A stretch of DNA of 64,000 nucleotides, from assembly GCF_048269565.1 (NCBI RefSeq), contig NZ_JBLXIK010000001.1:372001-436000 (forward strand), read 5' to 3'. Below are positions 8,795 to 17,923 of this stretch, piece by piece. Source of the DNA: Maricaulis sp048269565. Lineage in GTDB: Bacteria > Pseudomonadota > Alphaproteobacteria > Caulobacterales > Maricaulaceae. The first letter of the stretch is position 1. Each line of letters begins with the position of its first letter. A model generated the notes under the pieces. That model had not been told where the DNA came from and did no database searches. It saw only the letters and a program-made list of their open reading frames with translations. The translations under genes were made by a program, and so were the position numbers.

Positions 8795-10216
8795 TCAGTC
8801 GCAACGGGTTTCGCGGTAGAGCTGGTTGAACGACATGCTGGCATCGTTTGTCTGCGAACTCCAACGGTCTGCCGCGAACTCCACGTGAACAAGTTCGTTG
8901 TTGCTGACAGGCAGGTCTACACGATCACTCCATGCCCTTGTGACGCCACTTTCTAGCAGCTCATTGAACTCATGGGTCAATGTTTGTTCACCGTTGATCA
9001 GCACCGAGATGGTGGCGCCCTGCACATCGGCGCGGACCTGGAAAAATAGCGCGGACGAGCAACCGACGGGCGTGACCACATCGAAGTCCGGCCCCCGATA
9101 GGAGGCCGAGCGACGCAGCTGTGCGGAGCCACCCGGCCGGTAGCGGATCTGAGTGAAGGAGTCTTCTTGCGCAAATCCTGCCATGCTGCCGAAGGAATTA
9201 GACCAGGCGCGCTGCTCATCCATTTTGGCGGCGGTGCAGGTTTCGCCCTCTACCGTCATGGCATCGAAATCGACGGTATCACACAGCATCAGCGCGAGCC
9301 GGGCTGTCGCGACTCGCCGGCCTGAGGCGCCAGTATGGTAACGGGAATCGAGCATCATTTCTGCCGGAATCCGATTGTCATTGAACAGGAAATGGTATTC
9401 CAGCCCCAACGCTTCCAATTCAGATGCGAGCCCCCGGATTCCGTCGTCGGACAGCGAAGCAAACTCATGCAGCGGTGGCTGGGTGAGGATAAGCTGAACG
9501 CCCCGGCTGTTGAGATCGTCACGCAGTGCCGTCAGATAGCGTGCTGTCTGTGGCGATACGTAGAGGCGTCGATCCTCCGCCTCACGTGCGCTATCGAGGG
9601 CCTTGAGGGCCCCATTCCTTGTCGGTTCGGGGAGGTCCAGATCGCCATACGTGTTGACGCCATATCGCCAGTAGCCAGAGTTCGGCGGGGTGAACTGCTC
9701 GCCCGCCAGAAACTGGCCTGCGACCGAGAGCAGTTCCCCGACAGGGAAGACGCGGAGGTATTCGAGCTGTTCGCGCAGCGCCAGGAAACCGAAGACGTCC
9801 AGGCCCCGCTCGAAGTCAACAATGGTCGTATGTGCGGTGAGTTCAAGCCTGCTGTAGGCCTCGTATTCAAGCGGCAGGACGACCACATCGCCCGGTTCCG
9901 CATTTCGCGTCGCCAGATAGGCAAAATAGGGAACAGACAGCCCGGCATGGGAAGCCATGTTCACGACATCGACGCCCAGCGCGTCGGACAGCTGTTCGGC
10001 GCTATAGCCGAAATTGCCGCTGGAGCCGGAAATGAAGAAGAGTTTGGGCCGGTCGATCTGTGCCGCAGCCTCCTCCTTGCGGTCGAGCGACCAGCTGGTC
10101 CAGGCGCCATCGCCTCCGACCATGCGCCCCGACAGGAGCTGAACGACACCAACCGAAACGGCAGCTAGCGCCAGGATGCTCAAGAATACGGCGAGGGCGA
10201 ACCGTCCGTAAGTCAT
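8795..10216 (-). CDS. Membrane-anchored SGNH-like protein, partner of MBOAT O-acyltransferase
   Basis: About 473 residues, with one N-terminal membrane anchor (FALAVFLSILALAAVSVGVV) and a large exported part. KLFFISGSSGNFGYSAEQL looks like block I of the SGNH hydrolases that accompany AlgI/DltB-type acyltransferases. YHTGASGRRVATARLAL is a plausible C-terminal catalytic His region. Residues ~330-470 form an extra beta-rich domain unlike DltD/AlgJ. The first codon used here begins one base after the MBOAT stop (TGAGATG), which suggests translational coupling; an alternative ATG at 10243 has GGGG upstream. It probably transfers or trims acyl groups on a surface glycan. The glycan is not known. 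Confidence 0.72.
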   Translation of the reverse strand: MTYGRFALAVFLSILALAAVSVGVVQLLSGRMVGGDGAWTSWSLDRKEEAAAQIDRPKLFFISGSSGNFGYSAEQLSDALGVDVVNMASHAGLSVPYFAYLATRNAEPGDVVVLPLEYEAYSRLELTAHTTIVDFERGLDVFGFLALREQLEYLRVFPVGELLSVAGQFLAGEQFTPPNSGYWRYGVNTYGDLDLPEPTRNGALKALDSAREAEDRRLYVSPQTARYLTALRDDLNSRGVQLILTQPPLHEFASLSDDGIRGLASELEALGLEYHFLFNDNRIPAEMMLDSRYHTGASGRRVATARLALMLCDTVDFDAMTVEGETCTAAKMDEQRAWSNSFGSMAGFAQEDSFTQIRYRPGGSAQLRRSASYRGPDFDVVTPVGCSSALFFQVRADVQGATISVLINGEQTLTHEFNELLESGVTRAWSDRVDLPVSNNELVHVEFAADRWSSQTNDASMSFNQLYRETRCD

Positions 10217-10217
10217 C

Positions 10218-11762
10218 TCAGAACTGGAAGTAGATGAACTCATTGTGGGCCCCGATGCGGCTAACATAGACAATGTAGAAGAATGCCAAGCTACCAATCA
10301 CAATCGCCCACCGAACGTTCAACTCGAAGGGGGGGATGTGGATCGTCAACCCGAACACTCCGGAGCGGTCCGTGGCAGCCGGAGACGGTGACGGTGTTCT
10401 GTCATCGGCGATGAAAACGTCCTGGTTGCGAAAGATCTCAACGGTGTTCGGGAGCCAGAGAGCTATGACGCCTGACAGGGCAAGGAGCTGGATGGCAAGT
10501 GGTGGCCAGTCTCCGGCCGTCTGCAGGCCCCAGGCATCCGCGCCGGCAAACATCGAGTGCAGCATGGAGCCGGCGGTATCGAAATCCGCAGCCCGGAACA
10601 GCACCCAGCCGACAATCACCACCAGCATCGTGATCAGCCAGCCGCTGCCCTGATCCATCAGCCGCCGCGCTGCGCCGGGTGCATGGCGCGTCCACAGATG
10701 ACAGACCACAAGAGCGCCGCCATGCAGCGCGCCCCAGGCAATGAAGACAACCGAGGCGCCGTGCCACAGACCGCCCAGCAGCATGGTGATCATCAGGTTG
10801 AGATAGCGCCGGGCCGGGCCGCCACGATTGCCGCCCAGCGGGATGTAGAGATAATCACGCAGGAAGTTCGACAGGGTGATATGCCAGCGGCGCCAGAAGT
10901 CCACGATGCTGCTGGCCTTGTAGGGACTGAAGAAGTTTCGCGGCAATCGGATACCCACCATGAAGGCGAGCGCTGCGGCCATGTCCGAATAGCCGGAAAA
11001 GTCGAAATAGATCTGCGAGGTGTAGGCGAGTACGCCCAGCCAGGTCTCCGTCGTCGACAGCACGCTGCCGGCCGCATAGGCCTCAAACACCGGACCCACG
11101 ATCTGGGAGAGGTTGTCGGCAATGATCACTTTCTTGAACAGGCCGACGCAGAACAGTGCCATGCCGACCACAAGATACTTCTTGATGTTCGGAAAGGAGT
11201 AGTTGGACCAGTCTCTGAAATTGTTCGCGAACTGGGGCATCATCGAGCTGTGGTGGACAATCGGCCCGGCGATCAATTGCGGGAAGAAGCAGACGAATAT
11301 GATGTAGTCGATAAAGCGGCCCTGTCCGGTCTTGCCGGAATAGGTGTCGCACAGGAAGGCGATCTGCTGGAAGGTGAAGAATGAAATTGCCAGCGGCAGG
11401 ATGATGCTGAAGGTTTGGATATCAAACCCGAACATGAAATCCAGAGATTCAATGAAGAAATTATAGTATTTGTAATATCCAAGCGCGAGAAGGTTGCCGG
11501 TTATTCCAAGTATAACGAAGAAAAGTTTGAGTTTGTGGGACTCAATCGACCGCAAGATCGCTATGTGAATGATATAATTGAATATGATCGAGAGCGAAAT
11601 AATCGCCAGGTACTCGACCTTCCACCACCCATAGAAGGCCAGCGAAAACGACACAATAACAACCTTGGTCAGAAGGGCGTTCTTGAATCGGGTCGATACA
11701 TAGAAGAATAGCAGGAATATCGGTACGAAAAGAAATACAAATATTGGATCTGAAAATACCAT
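10218..11762 (-). CDS. MBOAT-family O-acyltransferase (AlgI/DltB-like)
   Basis: A 514-residue multi-spanning inner-membrane protein. DYLYIPLGGNRGG and MLLGGLWHGASVVFIAWG are AlgI/PatA/DltB hallmarks, the latter with the catalytic His. Such proteins move an acyl (usually acetyl) group across the membrane to a periplasmic partner that modifies a polysaccharide; the next gene would be that partner. Base composition is odd: the first ~200 codons (about 11160-11762) are AT-rich while the rest is GC-rich like the chromosome. This suggests foreign origin or a mosaic gene. The polymer that is modified is not encoded nearby. Confidence 0.93.
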   Translation of the reverse strand: MVFSDPIFVFLFVPIFLLFFYVSTRFKNALLTKVVIVSFSLAFYGWWKVEYLAIISLSIIFNYIIHIAILRSIESHKLKLFFVILGITGNLLALGYYKYYNFFIESLDFMFGFDIQTFSIILPLAISFFTFQQIAFLCDTYSGKTGQGRFIDYIIFVCFFPQLIAGPIVHHSSMMPQFANNFRDWSNYSFPNIKKYLVVGMALFCVGLFKKVIIADNLSQIVGPVFEAYAAGSVLSTTETWLGVLAYTSQIYFDFSGYSDMAAALAFMVGIRLPRNFFSPYKASSIVDFWRRWHITLSNFLRDYLYIPLGGNRGGPARRYLNLMITMLLGGLWHGASVVFIAWGALHGGALVVCHLWTRHAPGAARRLMDQGSGWLITMLVVIVGWVLFRAADFDTAGSMLHSMFAGADAWGLQTAGDWPPLAIQLLALSGVIALWLPNTVEIFRNQDVFIADDRTPSPSPAATDRSGVFGLTIHIPPFELNVRWAIVIGSLAFFYIVYVSRIGAHNEFIYFQF

Positions 11763-11930
11763 CGACTGATTCCAGACTCATCGCTAGAAGCTGGCAGTCC
11801 GGCGCCCATCATTGGTTGTGCCAGCGCCCCCGCCCCGATCTTTGGCGAAGCTACAGGCTCGCAATGAAATTGCAATCCTCGTGGTATGTTGGCCCCAGAC
11901 CCCGGTCTTCGCAGCGAGGCCCGGCAGACG

Positions 11931-13028
11931 CTAGACGTTGAAGCGGAAGTGCATCACATCGCCGTCATGGACGACATAGTCCTTGCCTTCGGCGCGCATC
12001 TTGCCGGCTTCCTTGGCGCCGGCCTCGCCGTTGTGAGCGACGAAATCGTCGAAGGCGATGGTTTCGGCGCGGATGAAGCCCTTCTCGAAATCGCCATGGA
12101 TGACGCCGGCGGCCTGCGGCGCGGTCCAGCCCTCATGGATGGTCCAGGCGCGGGCCTCTTTCGGGCCGACGGTGAAATAGGTCACCAGGTCCAGAAGTTT
12201 GTAGCCGGTGTGGATCAGCCGATCGAGCCCGGCCTCATGCAGGCCAAGCTCCTCGAGATATTCGGCGCGTTCCTCATTGGCGAGCATGGCCAGTTCGGCC
12301 TCAATGCGGGCGGAGATGACGACGGCCTCGGCGCCTTCCTCGGCGGCGCGCTTGGTGACGACGTCGGAATAGGCATTGCCGGTCGCGGCATCATCCTCGC
12401 CGACATTGGCGATGAAGAGGACGGGCTTGGTGGTCAGCAATTGCAGGCCGCGCCAGGCTTTCTCGTCATCCTTGGCGACCTTGGCGAAGCGCGCCGGGCG
12501 CCCCTCGGTCAGCTCGGCCAGGGCCAGGTCGATCAACGGGATCAGGGCCTTGGCTTCCTTGTCGCCCGACTTCGCCTTCTTCTCGAGACCCGCCTTGCGT
12601 TTCTCCAGGCTCTCAAGGTCGGCCAGCATCAGCTCGGTTTCGACGGTTTCCAGATCGGCCAGCGGATCGACCTTGCCGGCCACATGGGTGATATCGTCAT
12701 CATCGAAACAGCGCAGCACATAGGCAATCGCATCTGTCTCGCGGATGGTGGCGAGGAATTTATTCCCCAGACCTTCACCCTTCGAGGCGCCTTCGACGAG
12801 GCCGGCGATATCGACGAAATTCATCTTGGCCGGCAGGATTTCCTTCGAGCCGGCGATCTCGGCCAGTTTCAGCAGGCGCGGCTCGGGCACGGCGACATCA
12901 CCGACATTCGGCTCAATGGTGCAGAAGGGATAATTCGCAGCCTGGGCCGAAGCGGTTTGCGTCAGGGCGTTGAACAGGGTCGACTTGCCGACATTGGGCA
13001 GGCCGACGATACCGCATTTGAAACCCAT
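11931..13028 (-). CDS. ychF: Redox-regulated ATPase YchF (OBG family)
   Basis: A 365-residue TRAFAC-class P-loop protein. GLPNVGKSTLFNALT is the P-loop, and DIAGLVEGASKGEGLGNKFL contains the D-x-x-G switch. The C-terminal TGS-like domain ends GEAGAKEAGKMRAEGKDYVV and DGDVMHFRFNV, the family end. YchF binds ATP rather than GTP, associates with ribosomes and takes part in stress control in other bacteria. It follows pth at 37 bp on the same strand, the common pth-ychF pairing, and probably belongs to an rplY-pth-ychF transcript. Confidence 0.97.
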   Translation of the reverse strand: MGFKCGIVGLPNVGKSTLFNALTQTASAQAANYPFCTIEPNVGDVAVPEPRLLKLAEIAGSKEILPAKMNFVDIAGLVEGASKGEGLGNKFLATIRETDAIAYVLRCFDDDDITHVAGKVDPLADLETVETELMLADLESLEKRKAGLEKKAKSGDKEAKALIPLIDLALAELTEGRPARFAKVAKDDEKAWRGLQLLTTKPVLFIANVGEDDAATGNAYSDVVTKRAAEEGAEAVVISARIEAELAMLANEERAEYLEELGLHEAGLDRLIHTGYKLLDLVTYFTVGPKEARAWTIHEGWTAPQAAGVIHGDFEKGFIRAETIAFDDFVAHNGEAGAKEAGKMRAEGKDYVVHDGDVMHFRFNV

Positions 13029-13065
13029 GATGCTTGTCCTCTTGATGTGCCGGCCGGGGCCGCTC

Positions 13066-13650
13066 TTACGGGGCCGGAGCCTTGTGTGTCACGCGTGTCT
13101 GGAAGGCGTCGAACTCGCCCGATGCGAGCAGGTCGATGGAATCCGCGATGGCGTCAAGCAGGTCGATCAGCCAGGGCTCGTCATGCTTGTCGAAATCGGA
13201 CAGGACATAATCGGTGACGCGGTTGCGGTCACCGGGATGACCGATACCGATACGGCCGCGGCGGAAGTCGGGACCGAGCTGCTGGGTGACAGATTTGATG
13301 CCGTTATTGCCGGCCGCGCCGCCGCCGGTCTTGAGCCGGAACTTGCCCGGATCAAGATCGAGCTCGTCATGGAAGACCACGACATTGTCCGGTGCAACCT
13401 TGTGGAATTTCGCGGCGGCAGCGACGCAATTGCCGGAATTATTGTAAAAGGTCTGCGGCTTGAGCAGCAGCAGCTTTTTCGGTCCGGCAGCGGTGGACAC
13501 GGTCAGCTCGGCACACAGCCCCTGGAAGCGCTTGCGCCAGGGGCCGGCACTCCAGGCCGCGGCGATGACATCCATCGCCATGAAGCCGACATTGTGCCGA
13601 TTGCGCAGGTATTTGGGCTCGGGATTGCCGAGCCCTGCCAGGATCATCAT
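13066..13650 (-). CDS. pth: Peptidyl-tRNA hydrolase
   Basis: A 194-residue Pth enzyme that releases tRNA from stalled peptidyl-tRNA. ILAGLGNPEPKYLRNRHNVGF holds the conserved Asn (G-L-G-N) and catalytic His (R-H-N-V-G). VVFHDELDLDPGKFRLK holds the catalytic Asp. GGGAAGNNGIKSV is the substrate-binding loop. Two ATGs stand side by side at 13650 and 13647; either may be used. It is 32 bp downstream of rplY and 37 bp upstream of ychF, the conserved order in many bacteria. Confidence 0.97.
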   Translation of the reverse strand: MMILAGLGNPEPKYLRNRHNVGFMAMDVIAAAWSAGPWRKRFQGLCAELTVSTAAGPKKLLLLKPQTFYNNSGNCVAAAAKFHKVAPDNVVVFHDELDLDPGKFRLKTGGGAAGNNGIKSVTQQLGPDFRRGRIGIGHPGDRNRVTDYVLSDFDKHDEPWLIDLLDAIADSIDLLASGEFDAFQTRVTHKAPAP

Positions 13651-13682
13651 CGTCGGCCGCCCTCAGGATCGGCCGGCGAGGA

Positions 13683-14324
13683 TTACTCCTCGCCGCCTTC
13701 TTCTTCAGCTTCAGCGTCGCCCTCGGCTTCGCCTTCGGCTTCGTCCAGGTCAGTGAGAACTGCGCGCGAACCCTGCAGGGTTGCGATGGTGAAGTCGCGG
13801 GCGATGGTTGGCTTCACGCCCTTCGGCAGGCCGACAGCCGACATGTGGATCGAATCGCCGATTTCGAGGCCGGTCAGGTCGACGGCGATGAATTCAGGGA
13901 TTTCCGAAGCCGGGCACATCAGCTCGAGATCGTGACGGACGATATTGAGCACGCCGCCACGCTTCAGGGCCGGGCAGGTTTCTTCGTTCTGGAATTGAAC
14001 CGGAACATTGACGCGGATCTTGGTGCCGGCTTCGACGCGGTACATGTCGACATGCATCGCCTTGTCGGAGACCGGGTGGAACTGGATGTCACGGGCAATC
14101 ACCTTCTGGTTCTTGCCTTCGTGGTTCAGCTCGATGATGTGCGAGAGGAAATTGCCGCTCAGCAGGGCCTTGCGGATTTCATTGCCACGCAGATTGATCG
14201 AGACCGGACCCAGCGAGCCGCCATAGACGACGCCTGGAACCAGGTCTTCACGGCGGGCAGCGCGAGCCGCGCCCTTGCCAGTGCCTTCACGAACATCAAC
14301 GGTGAGAACGATGTTGGAGCTCAT
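13683..14324 (-). CDS. rplY: 50S ribosomal protein L25/general stress protein Ctc
   Basis: A 213-residue two-domain L25 (Ctc type). The N-terminal 5S-rRNA-binding domain (VDVREGTGKGAARAARR, then VPGVVYGG) is followed by the TL5-type beta domain (HVDMYRVEAGTKIRVNVPVQF). The last ~22 residues are a run of Asp, Glu and Ala, an acidic tail common in alphaproteobacterial L25. Start ATG at 14324 with AAGGAAACAGG upstream. A hairpin followed by T-rich sequence lies only about 25 bases before the start, so the gene may be attenuated or translated from a short leader. It begins the rplY-pth-ychF set. Confidence 0.96.
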   Translation of the reverse strand: MSSNIVLTVDVREGTGKGAARAARREDLVPGVVYGGSLGPVSINLRGNEIRKALLSGNFLSHIIELNHEGKNQKVIARDIQFHPVSDKAMHVDMYRVEAGTKIRVNVPVQFQNEETCPALKRGGVLNIVRHDLELMCPASEIPEFIAVDLTGLEIGDSIHMSAVGLPKGVKPTIARDFTIATLQGSRAVLTDLDEAEGEAEGDAEAEEEGGEE

Positions 14325-14347
14325 CGACCTGTTTCCTTAAATACAAA

Positions 14348-14371
14348 CGCCGCCAGACCAGGCGGGCGGCG
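14348..14371 (-). terminator. Hairpin and T-rich tract between prs and rplY
   Basis: Perfect 7-bp arms CGCCGCC (14348-14354) and GGCGGCG (14365-14371) flank a 10-base loop. On the leftward strand the hairpin is followed by TTTGTATTT. It probably ends the prs transcript. Because it lies just before the rplY ribosome site, it could also act as a leader attenuator. On the other strand it is followed by ATTTTTC, so it would work in both directions. Confidence 0.6.
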
Positions 14372-14481
14372 ATTTTTCTTGGCATCGCGCCACGGTGTTA
14401 TTTCGAGCGGCGGGCTATAACTGATCCCTGCGCGCCGCGCAACTGCACCGCGGCGGAAGAGTCAGCTATCGGGTGATTTCT

Positions 14482-15414
14482 TCAGTCAAACAGCTTGGAA
14501 ACCGACTCGTCATTGGCGATGCGGCGGATGGCTTCGCCCAGCAGCGGCGCGATCGAGAGCTGGCGCACTTTCTTCGTCTGGGTCGAGGCCGGCAATTCGG
14601 CGATCGAGTCGGTGATGACCACTTCCTTCAGCGCCGATTTGGCGATCCGGCCCTGGGCATCATTCGACATCACGCCGTGGGTGACATAGGCGGAGACCTC
14701 CGTGGCGCCGCATTCCAGCAGCGCGTCGGCGGCATTGCACAGCGTGCCGCCCGAATCGCAGATATCGTCGAACAGGATGCAGCGGCGGCCTTCGACATCG
14801 CCGATGATATTCATCACTTCCGACACACCGGCCTTGGGGCGGCGCTTGTCGACGATGGCGATCTCGGCATCGAGCAGCTTGGCCAGCGCGCGGGCCCGCA
14901 CCACACCGCCGACATCCGGCGAGACAATCATCAGATTGTCGCTCTGGTAGCGGCGGCGGATATCGTCCTCGATCACCTTGGTCGCAAACAGGTTGTCGGT
15001 CGGGATATCGAAGAAACCCTGGATCTGGCCGGCATGCAGGTCGATGGTCAAAACCCGGTCGGCGCCGGACTTGGCGATCAGATTGGCGACCAGCTTGGCC
15101 GAGATCGGTGTGCGGCCGCCGGTCTTGCGGTCCTGGCGGGCATAGCCGAAATAGGGGACGACTGCGGTGATCCGGCGGGCACTGGCCCGCACCAGGGCGT
15201 CGGTGCAGATCAGCAATTCCATCAAATGGTCATTGGCCGGGCAGGAGGTCGACTGGATGATGAAGACGTCCTCACCGCGGACATTCTCGTCAATGCGCAC
15301 GAAAATCTCGCCATCGGCGAAGCGTTCGATCTCGCTGGCCGTCAACGGCGCGTCGAGATAATCGGCGATCGCTCGGGCGAGTGGCCGGTTGGAGGTTCCG
15401 GACAGCAACTTCAT
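14482..15414 (-). CDS. prs: Ribose-phosphate pyrophosphokinase
   Basis: A 310-residue class I PRPP synthetase, which makes PRPP from ribose 5-phosphate and ATP for nucleotide, His and NAD synthesis. Motifs are MKLLSGTSNRPLARAIADYL at the start, FADGEIFVRIDENVRGEDVF, YFGYARQDRKTGGRTPISAK (ATP loop), TIDLHAGQIQGFF, and RCILFDDICDSGGTLCNAA, the PRPP-binding loop. I moved the start to the ATG at 15414, which gives the canonical length. Downstream is the hairpin at 14348-14371. Confidence 0.97.
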   Translation of the reverse strand: MKLLSGTSNRPLARAIADYLDAPLTASEIERFADGEIFVRIDENVRGEDVFIIQSTSCPANDHLMELLICTDALVRASARRITAVVPYFGYARQDRKTGGRTPISAKLVANLIAKSGADRVLTIDLHAGQIQGFFDIPTDNLFATKVIEDDIRRRYQSDNLMIVSPDVGGVVRARALAKLLDAEIAIVDKRRPKAGVSEVMNIIGDVEGRRCILFDDICDSGGTLCNAADALLECGATEVSAYVTHGVMSNDAQGRIAKSALKEVVITDSIAELPASTQTKKVRQLSIAPLLGEAIRRIANDESVSKLFD

Positions 15415-15483
15415 GGCGGCAGACCCCTTCGTCAATCGTGGGGCTGATTAACAGACGCAGGCCCGGGAATGAAGCCGCAAGAG

Positions 15484-16572
15484 TCAGTCTGCGGAGAATC
15501 CGGGCGGGGTGGCGAGGCCGGGACTGTCCAGACAGACCAGCTTGAACAGCGATCCCATCTGCTGCTCGTCGGTCAGACGCCAGACCTGGCGGGCGATCAC
15601 GCTGCGTTGCCGGGGCGCGGCCTGCGACAGCACAGCGGCGCGGGCCTCCATGCCGAGCTTGAGCAGGAAGGGACCCTGTTCGACCGGGCCCCAGGCGGTG
15701 AGGCCGCATTCGCGGGCCGCCGTGATCAATGATTCGAAATCGACCCGCGCCGTCAGATCGGCCGTTCCCGGATCCTGCAGGGGCGGCACTTTCTGGTGCG
15801 CGCGGATTGCCTGCAGCGTATCGCCCGTCTCGCTGCGGGCCGGGCCATAATCGAGCAGCAGCGCGCGGCCCGGCTGGGACGAGAAACGCTCGCCAAGCTG
15901 GTCGACCACCTGGCGGTCGCCGGGGCGCAGTTCAACCAGGCTGCCGTCGGGGGCCTCGCGCAAGCGTTCCGGGACCAATGCCTCGTCAACGCCGAGCGGC
16001 GGGCCGAGCACGAAGACAAATTGGTCGGCCTCCGTCTCGCCGAGTCCGACCAGGCGTTCATGCCATTGCCCCTTGTGCCGGACGGCCTGACGTAGCGGCA
16101 GGCAGTCGAGGAATTCATTGCCGACGATGATGGCCGGCCCGGCGGGGACGTTGTCCAGCCGGTCGATCCAGCGGATCTGTGCGCCGCTGGGGCCGAGCGT
16201 CTGGGCCTGCACGGCCTTGAGGGCGGCACTGGCCTCGATCAGGGTGACCTGCATCGCCGGTAGCAGGCCCGGCACGGCGCGGCAGGCGCGCAACGCGTCC
16301 GACATCATCGTGCCGCGGCCGGGGCCCAGCTCGACCACCTGCACCGGATCGGGCTTGCCCATGTCGAGCCAGCTCTGGGCGATCCACAGACCGACCAGTT
16401 CGCCGAACATCTGGCTGATCTCCGGCGCGGTGATGAAGTCGGCGCCGGCACCGATCGGGTCCTTGGTGGCGTAAAAGCCTTCCATCGGGTCGAACAGGGC
16501 CTGGGTCATGAAGGCGGCGATCGAGATCGGTCCGCTCTCCGCGATCCGTTCGCGCAGCCGGTCGGCAATCAT
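15484..16572 (-). CDS. MidA/NDUFAF7-family protein-arginine methyltransferase homologue
   Basis: A 362-residue class I SAM-dependent methyltransferase of the former DUF185 family. GADFITAPEISQMFGELVGLW and VQVVELGPGRGTMMSDALRA are the family marks, the second being the SAM-binding loop. In mitochondria the homologue NDUFAF7 methylates an arginine of complex I during assembly; the bacterial role is inferred to be similar and is not proven. It starts two bases after the lgt stop, so lgt and this gene are almost certainly co-transcribed, an arrangement I know from many alphaproteobacteria. Confidence 0.92.
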   Translation of the reverse strand: MIADRLRERIAESGPISIAAFMTQALFDPMEGFYATKDPIGAGADFITAPEISQMFGELVGLWIAQSWLDMGKPDPVQVVELGPGRGTMMSDALRACRAVPGLLPAMQVTLIEASAALKAVQAQTLGPSGAQIRWIDRLDNVPAGPAIIVGNEFLDCLPLRQAVRHKGQWHERLVGLGETEADQFVFVLGPPLGVDEALVPERLREAPDGSLVELRPGDRQVVDQLGERFSSQPGRALLLDYGPARSETGDTLQAIRAHQKVPPLQDPGTADLTARVDFESLITAARECGLTAWGPVEQGPFLLKLGMEARAAVLSQAAPRQRSVIARQVWRLTDEQQMGSLFKLVCLDSPGLATPPGFSAD

Positions 16573-16574
16573 GA

Positions 16575-17504
16575 TCAGGCCTTGCCGGCGGGCGATGCGG
16601 TGCGGGTCAGGGCCCTGTGCACCAGCCAGACGCCCAGCAGGATCATCGGGATGGAGAGCAGCATGCCCATGGTGACATGGCCGCGCAGGAATTCCGGCAT
16701 GTGGGCATCGGGTTCACGCACGGTCTCGAGCAGGGCCCGGAACAGGCCGTAGCACATCAGGAACAGACCCGAATTGAGACCCGGCTTCTCGAGCGAGCGG
16801 AATTTCCAGGTCGCCAGATTGATGATCGCGAACAGGATCAGCCCCTCCAGCGCCGCTTCGTAGAGCTGGCTGGGATGGCGTGGCAGGCAGAGCGGGTCGC
16901 TGGAGAAAGTCATCGCCCAGGGGAGATCGGTCGGACGTCCCCACAGCTCGCCATTGATGAAATTGGCGAGGCGGCCGAAGAACAGGCCGATCGGTGTCAC
17001 CACGGCGGCGGCATCGCCGATACGTAAGAGGTCGAGCTTTTGCCGGCGGGCATAGATGAACAGCGTCAACGCGACCCCGATCAATCCGCCATGGAAGGCC
17101 ATACCGCCCTCGGTAATGCCGGTAACGGCCCAGAGCAGGCGCTCGCCGAGGCTGTCGGGGACGAGCATGGCGCCGCGCAGGCCGGTCGCCATGTATTCCC
17201 ATGCATAAAATATCACATAGCCGAGCCGGCCACCGACGATGACGCCGAGCGTGGCCCAGACCAGCAGGTCGTCGACCTGGAGCTCGGTGAAGGGGGATTT
17301 CGGCTTCTTCGTGCCCGGCGCGTGCCAGATCGCCGGACGGCGCGACAACAGCGTCATATAGCGCCAGCCCAGCAGCAGGCCGGCGATATAGGCCAGCGCA
17401 TACCAGCGCAGGTCAAACCTCAGATCGAGACCGAACAGTTCGAACGGGCCGATCGTGAACAGGATCGGGTCGATGAGGTCGAAGCTGGCAGGACAATATT
17501 GCAT
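16575..17504 (-). CDS. lgt: Phosphatidylglycerol--prolipoprotein diacylglyceryl transferase
   Basis: A 309-residue, multi-spanning inner-membrane enzyme that adds diacylglycerol to the lipobox Cys of prolipoproteins. FDLRWYALAYIAGLLLGWRY is the first conserved region, MAFHGGLIGVALTLFIYARR holds the H-G-G-L motif, and GLFFGRLANFINGELWGRPT is the Lgt signature. The start is the ATG at 17504 (MQYCPASFDLIDPI); the frame upstream to 17714 overlaps ubiK and is not likely translated. It diverges from ubiK with a gap of about 100 bp. Confidence 0.96.
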   Translation of the reverse strand: MQYCPASFDLIDPILFTIGPFELFGLDLRFDLRWYALAYIAGLLLGWRYMTLLSRRPAIWHAPGTKKPKSPFTELQVDDLLVWATLGVIVGGRLGYVIFYAWEYMATGLRGAMLVPDSLGERLLWAVTGITEGGMAFHGGLIGVALTLFIYARRQKLDLLRIGDAAAVVTPIGLFFGRLANFINGELWGRPTDLPWAMTFSSDPLCLPRHPSQLYEAALEGLILFAIINLATWKFRSLEKPGLNSGLFLMCYGLFRALLETVREPDAHMPEFLRGHVTMGMLLSIPMILLGVWLVHRALTRTASPAGKA

Positions 17505-17608
17505 GGCCGTTCCCGGAATAAGATGCAGATGTGACGCAAGGGCGCGTTGCGCTTTTGCGCTCGGCACCGCATATAGGCGTCTGTGAAACACACTAATGGC
17601 TTTCTTTG

Positions 17609-17923
17609 ATGCAAACGCGCAACCCGCTTCTGAATGATTTCGCTGAACTGATGACGGATGCCTTCGGCGCCGCGCAGGCGGTTGGCGAGGAAGCACGCAC
17701 GGCCATGCGGGCACAGGCCGACCGCTTTGTCGCGGATATGGACCTGGTCAGCCGCGAGGAATTCGATGTGGTCAAGGCCGCGCTGGCCGAGGCCCGCGGC
17801 GAGATCGAGACGCTCAACGCGCGGATCGCTGCCCTGGAAACCGCCGCTACCGCGCGTCCGGCTCCGGCACCCCGCAAACGCAAGCCTGCCGCAAAGACTG
17901 CAACGGCGAAATCCACAGACTGA
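17609..17923 (+). CDS. ubiK: Accessory factor UbiK family protein (BMFP/YqiC)
   Basis: A 104-residue protein. MQTRNPLLNDFAELMTDAFG is the membrane-associating amphipathic helix, and VSREEFDVVKAALAEARGE with ETLNARIAALE is the trimeric coiled coil typical of YqiC/UbiK. The tail is rich in Lys, Ala and Pro. In E. coli UbiK supports the ubiquinone synthesis complex with UbiJ. The start is the ATG at 17609. Followed 94 bp later by the YbjN gene and proC on the same strand, an order seen in other Caulobacterales (from memory). Confidence 0.9.
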   Translation: MQTRNPLLNDFAELMTDAFGAAQAVGEEARTAMRAQADRFVADMDLVSREEFDVVKAALAEARGEIETLNARIAALETAATARPAPAPRKRKPAAKTATAKSTD

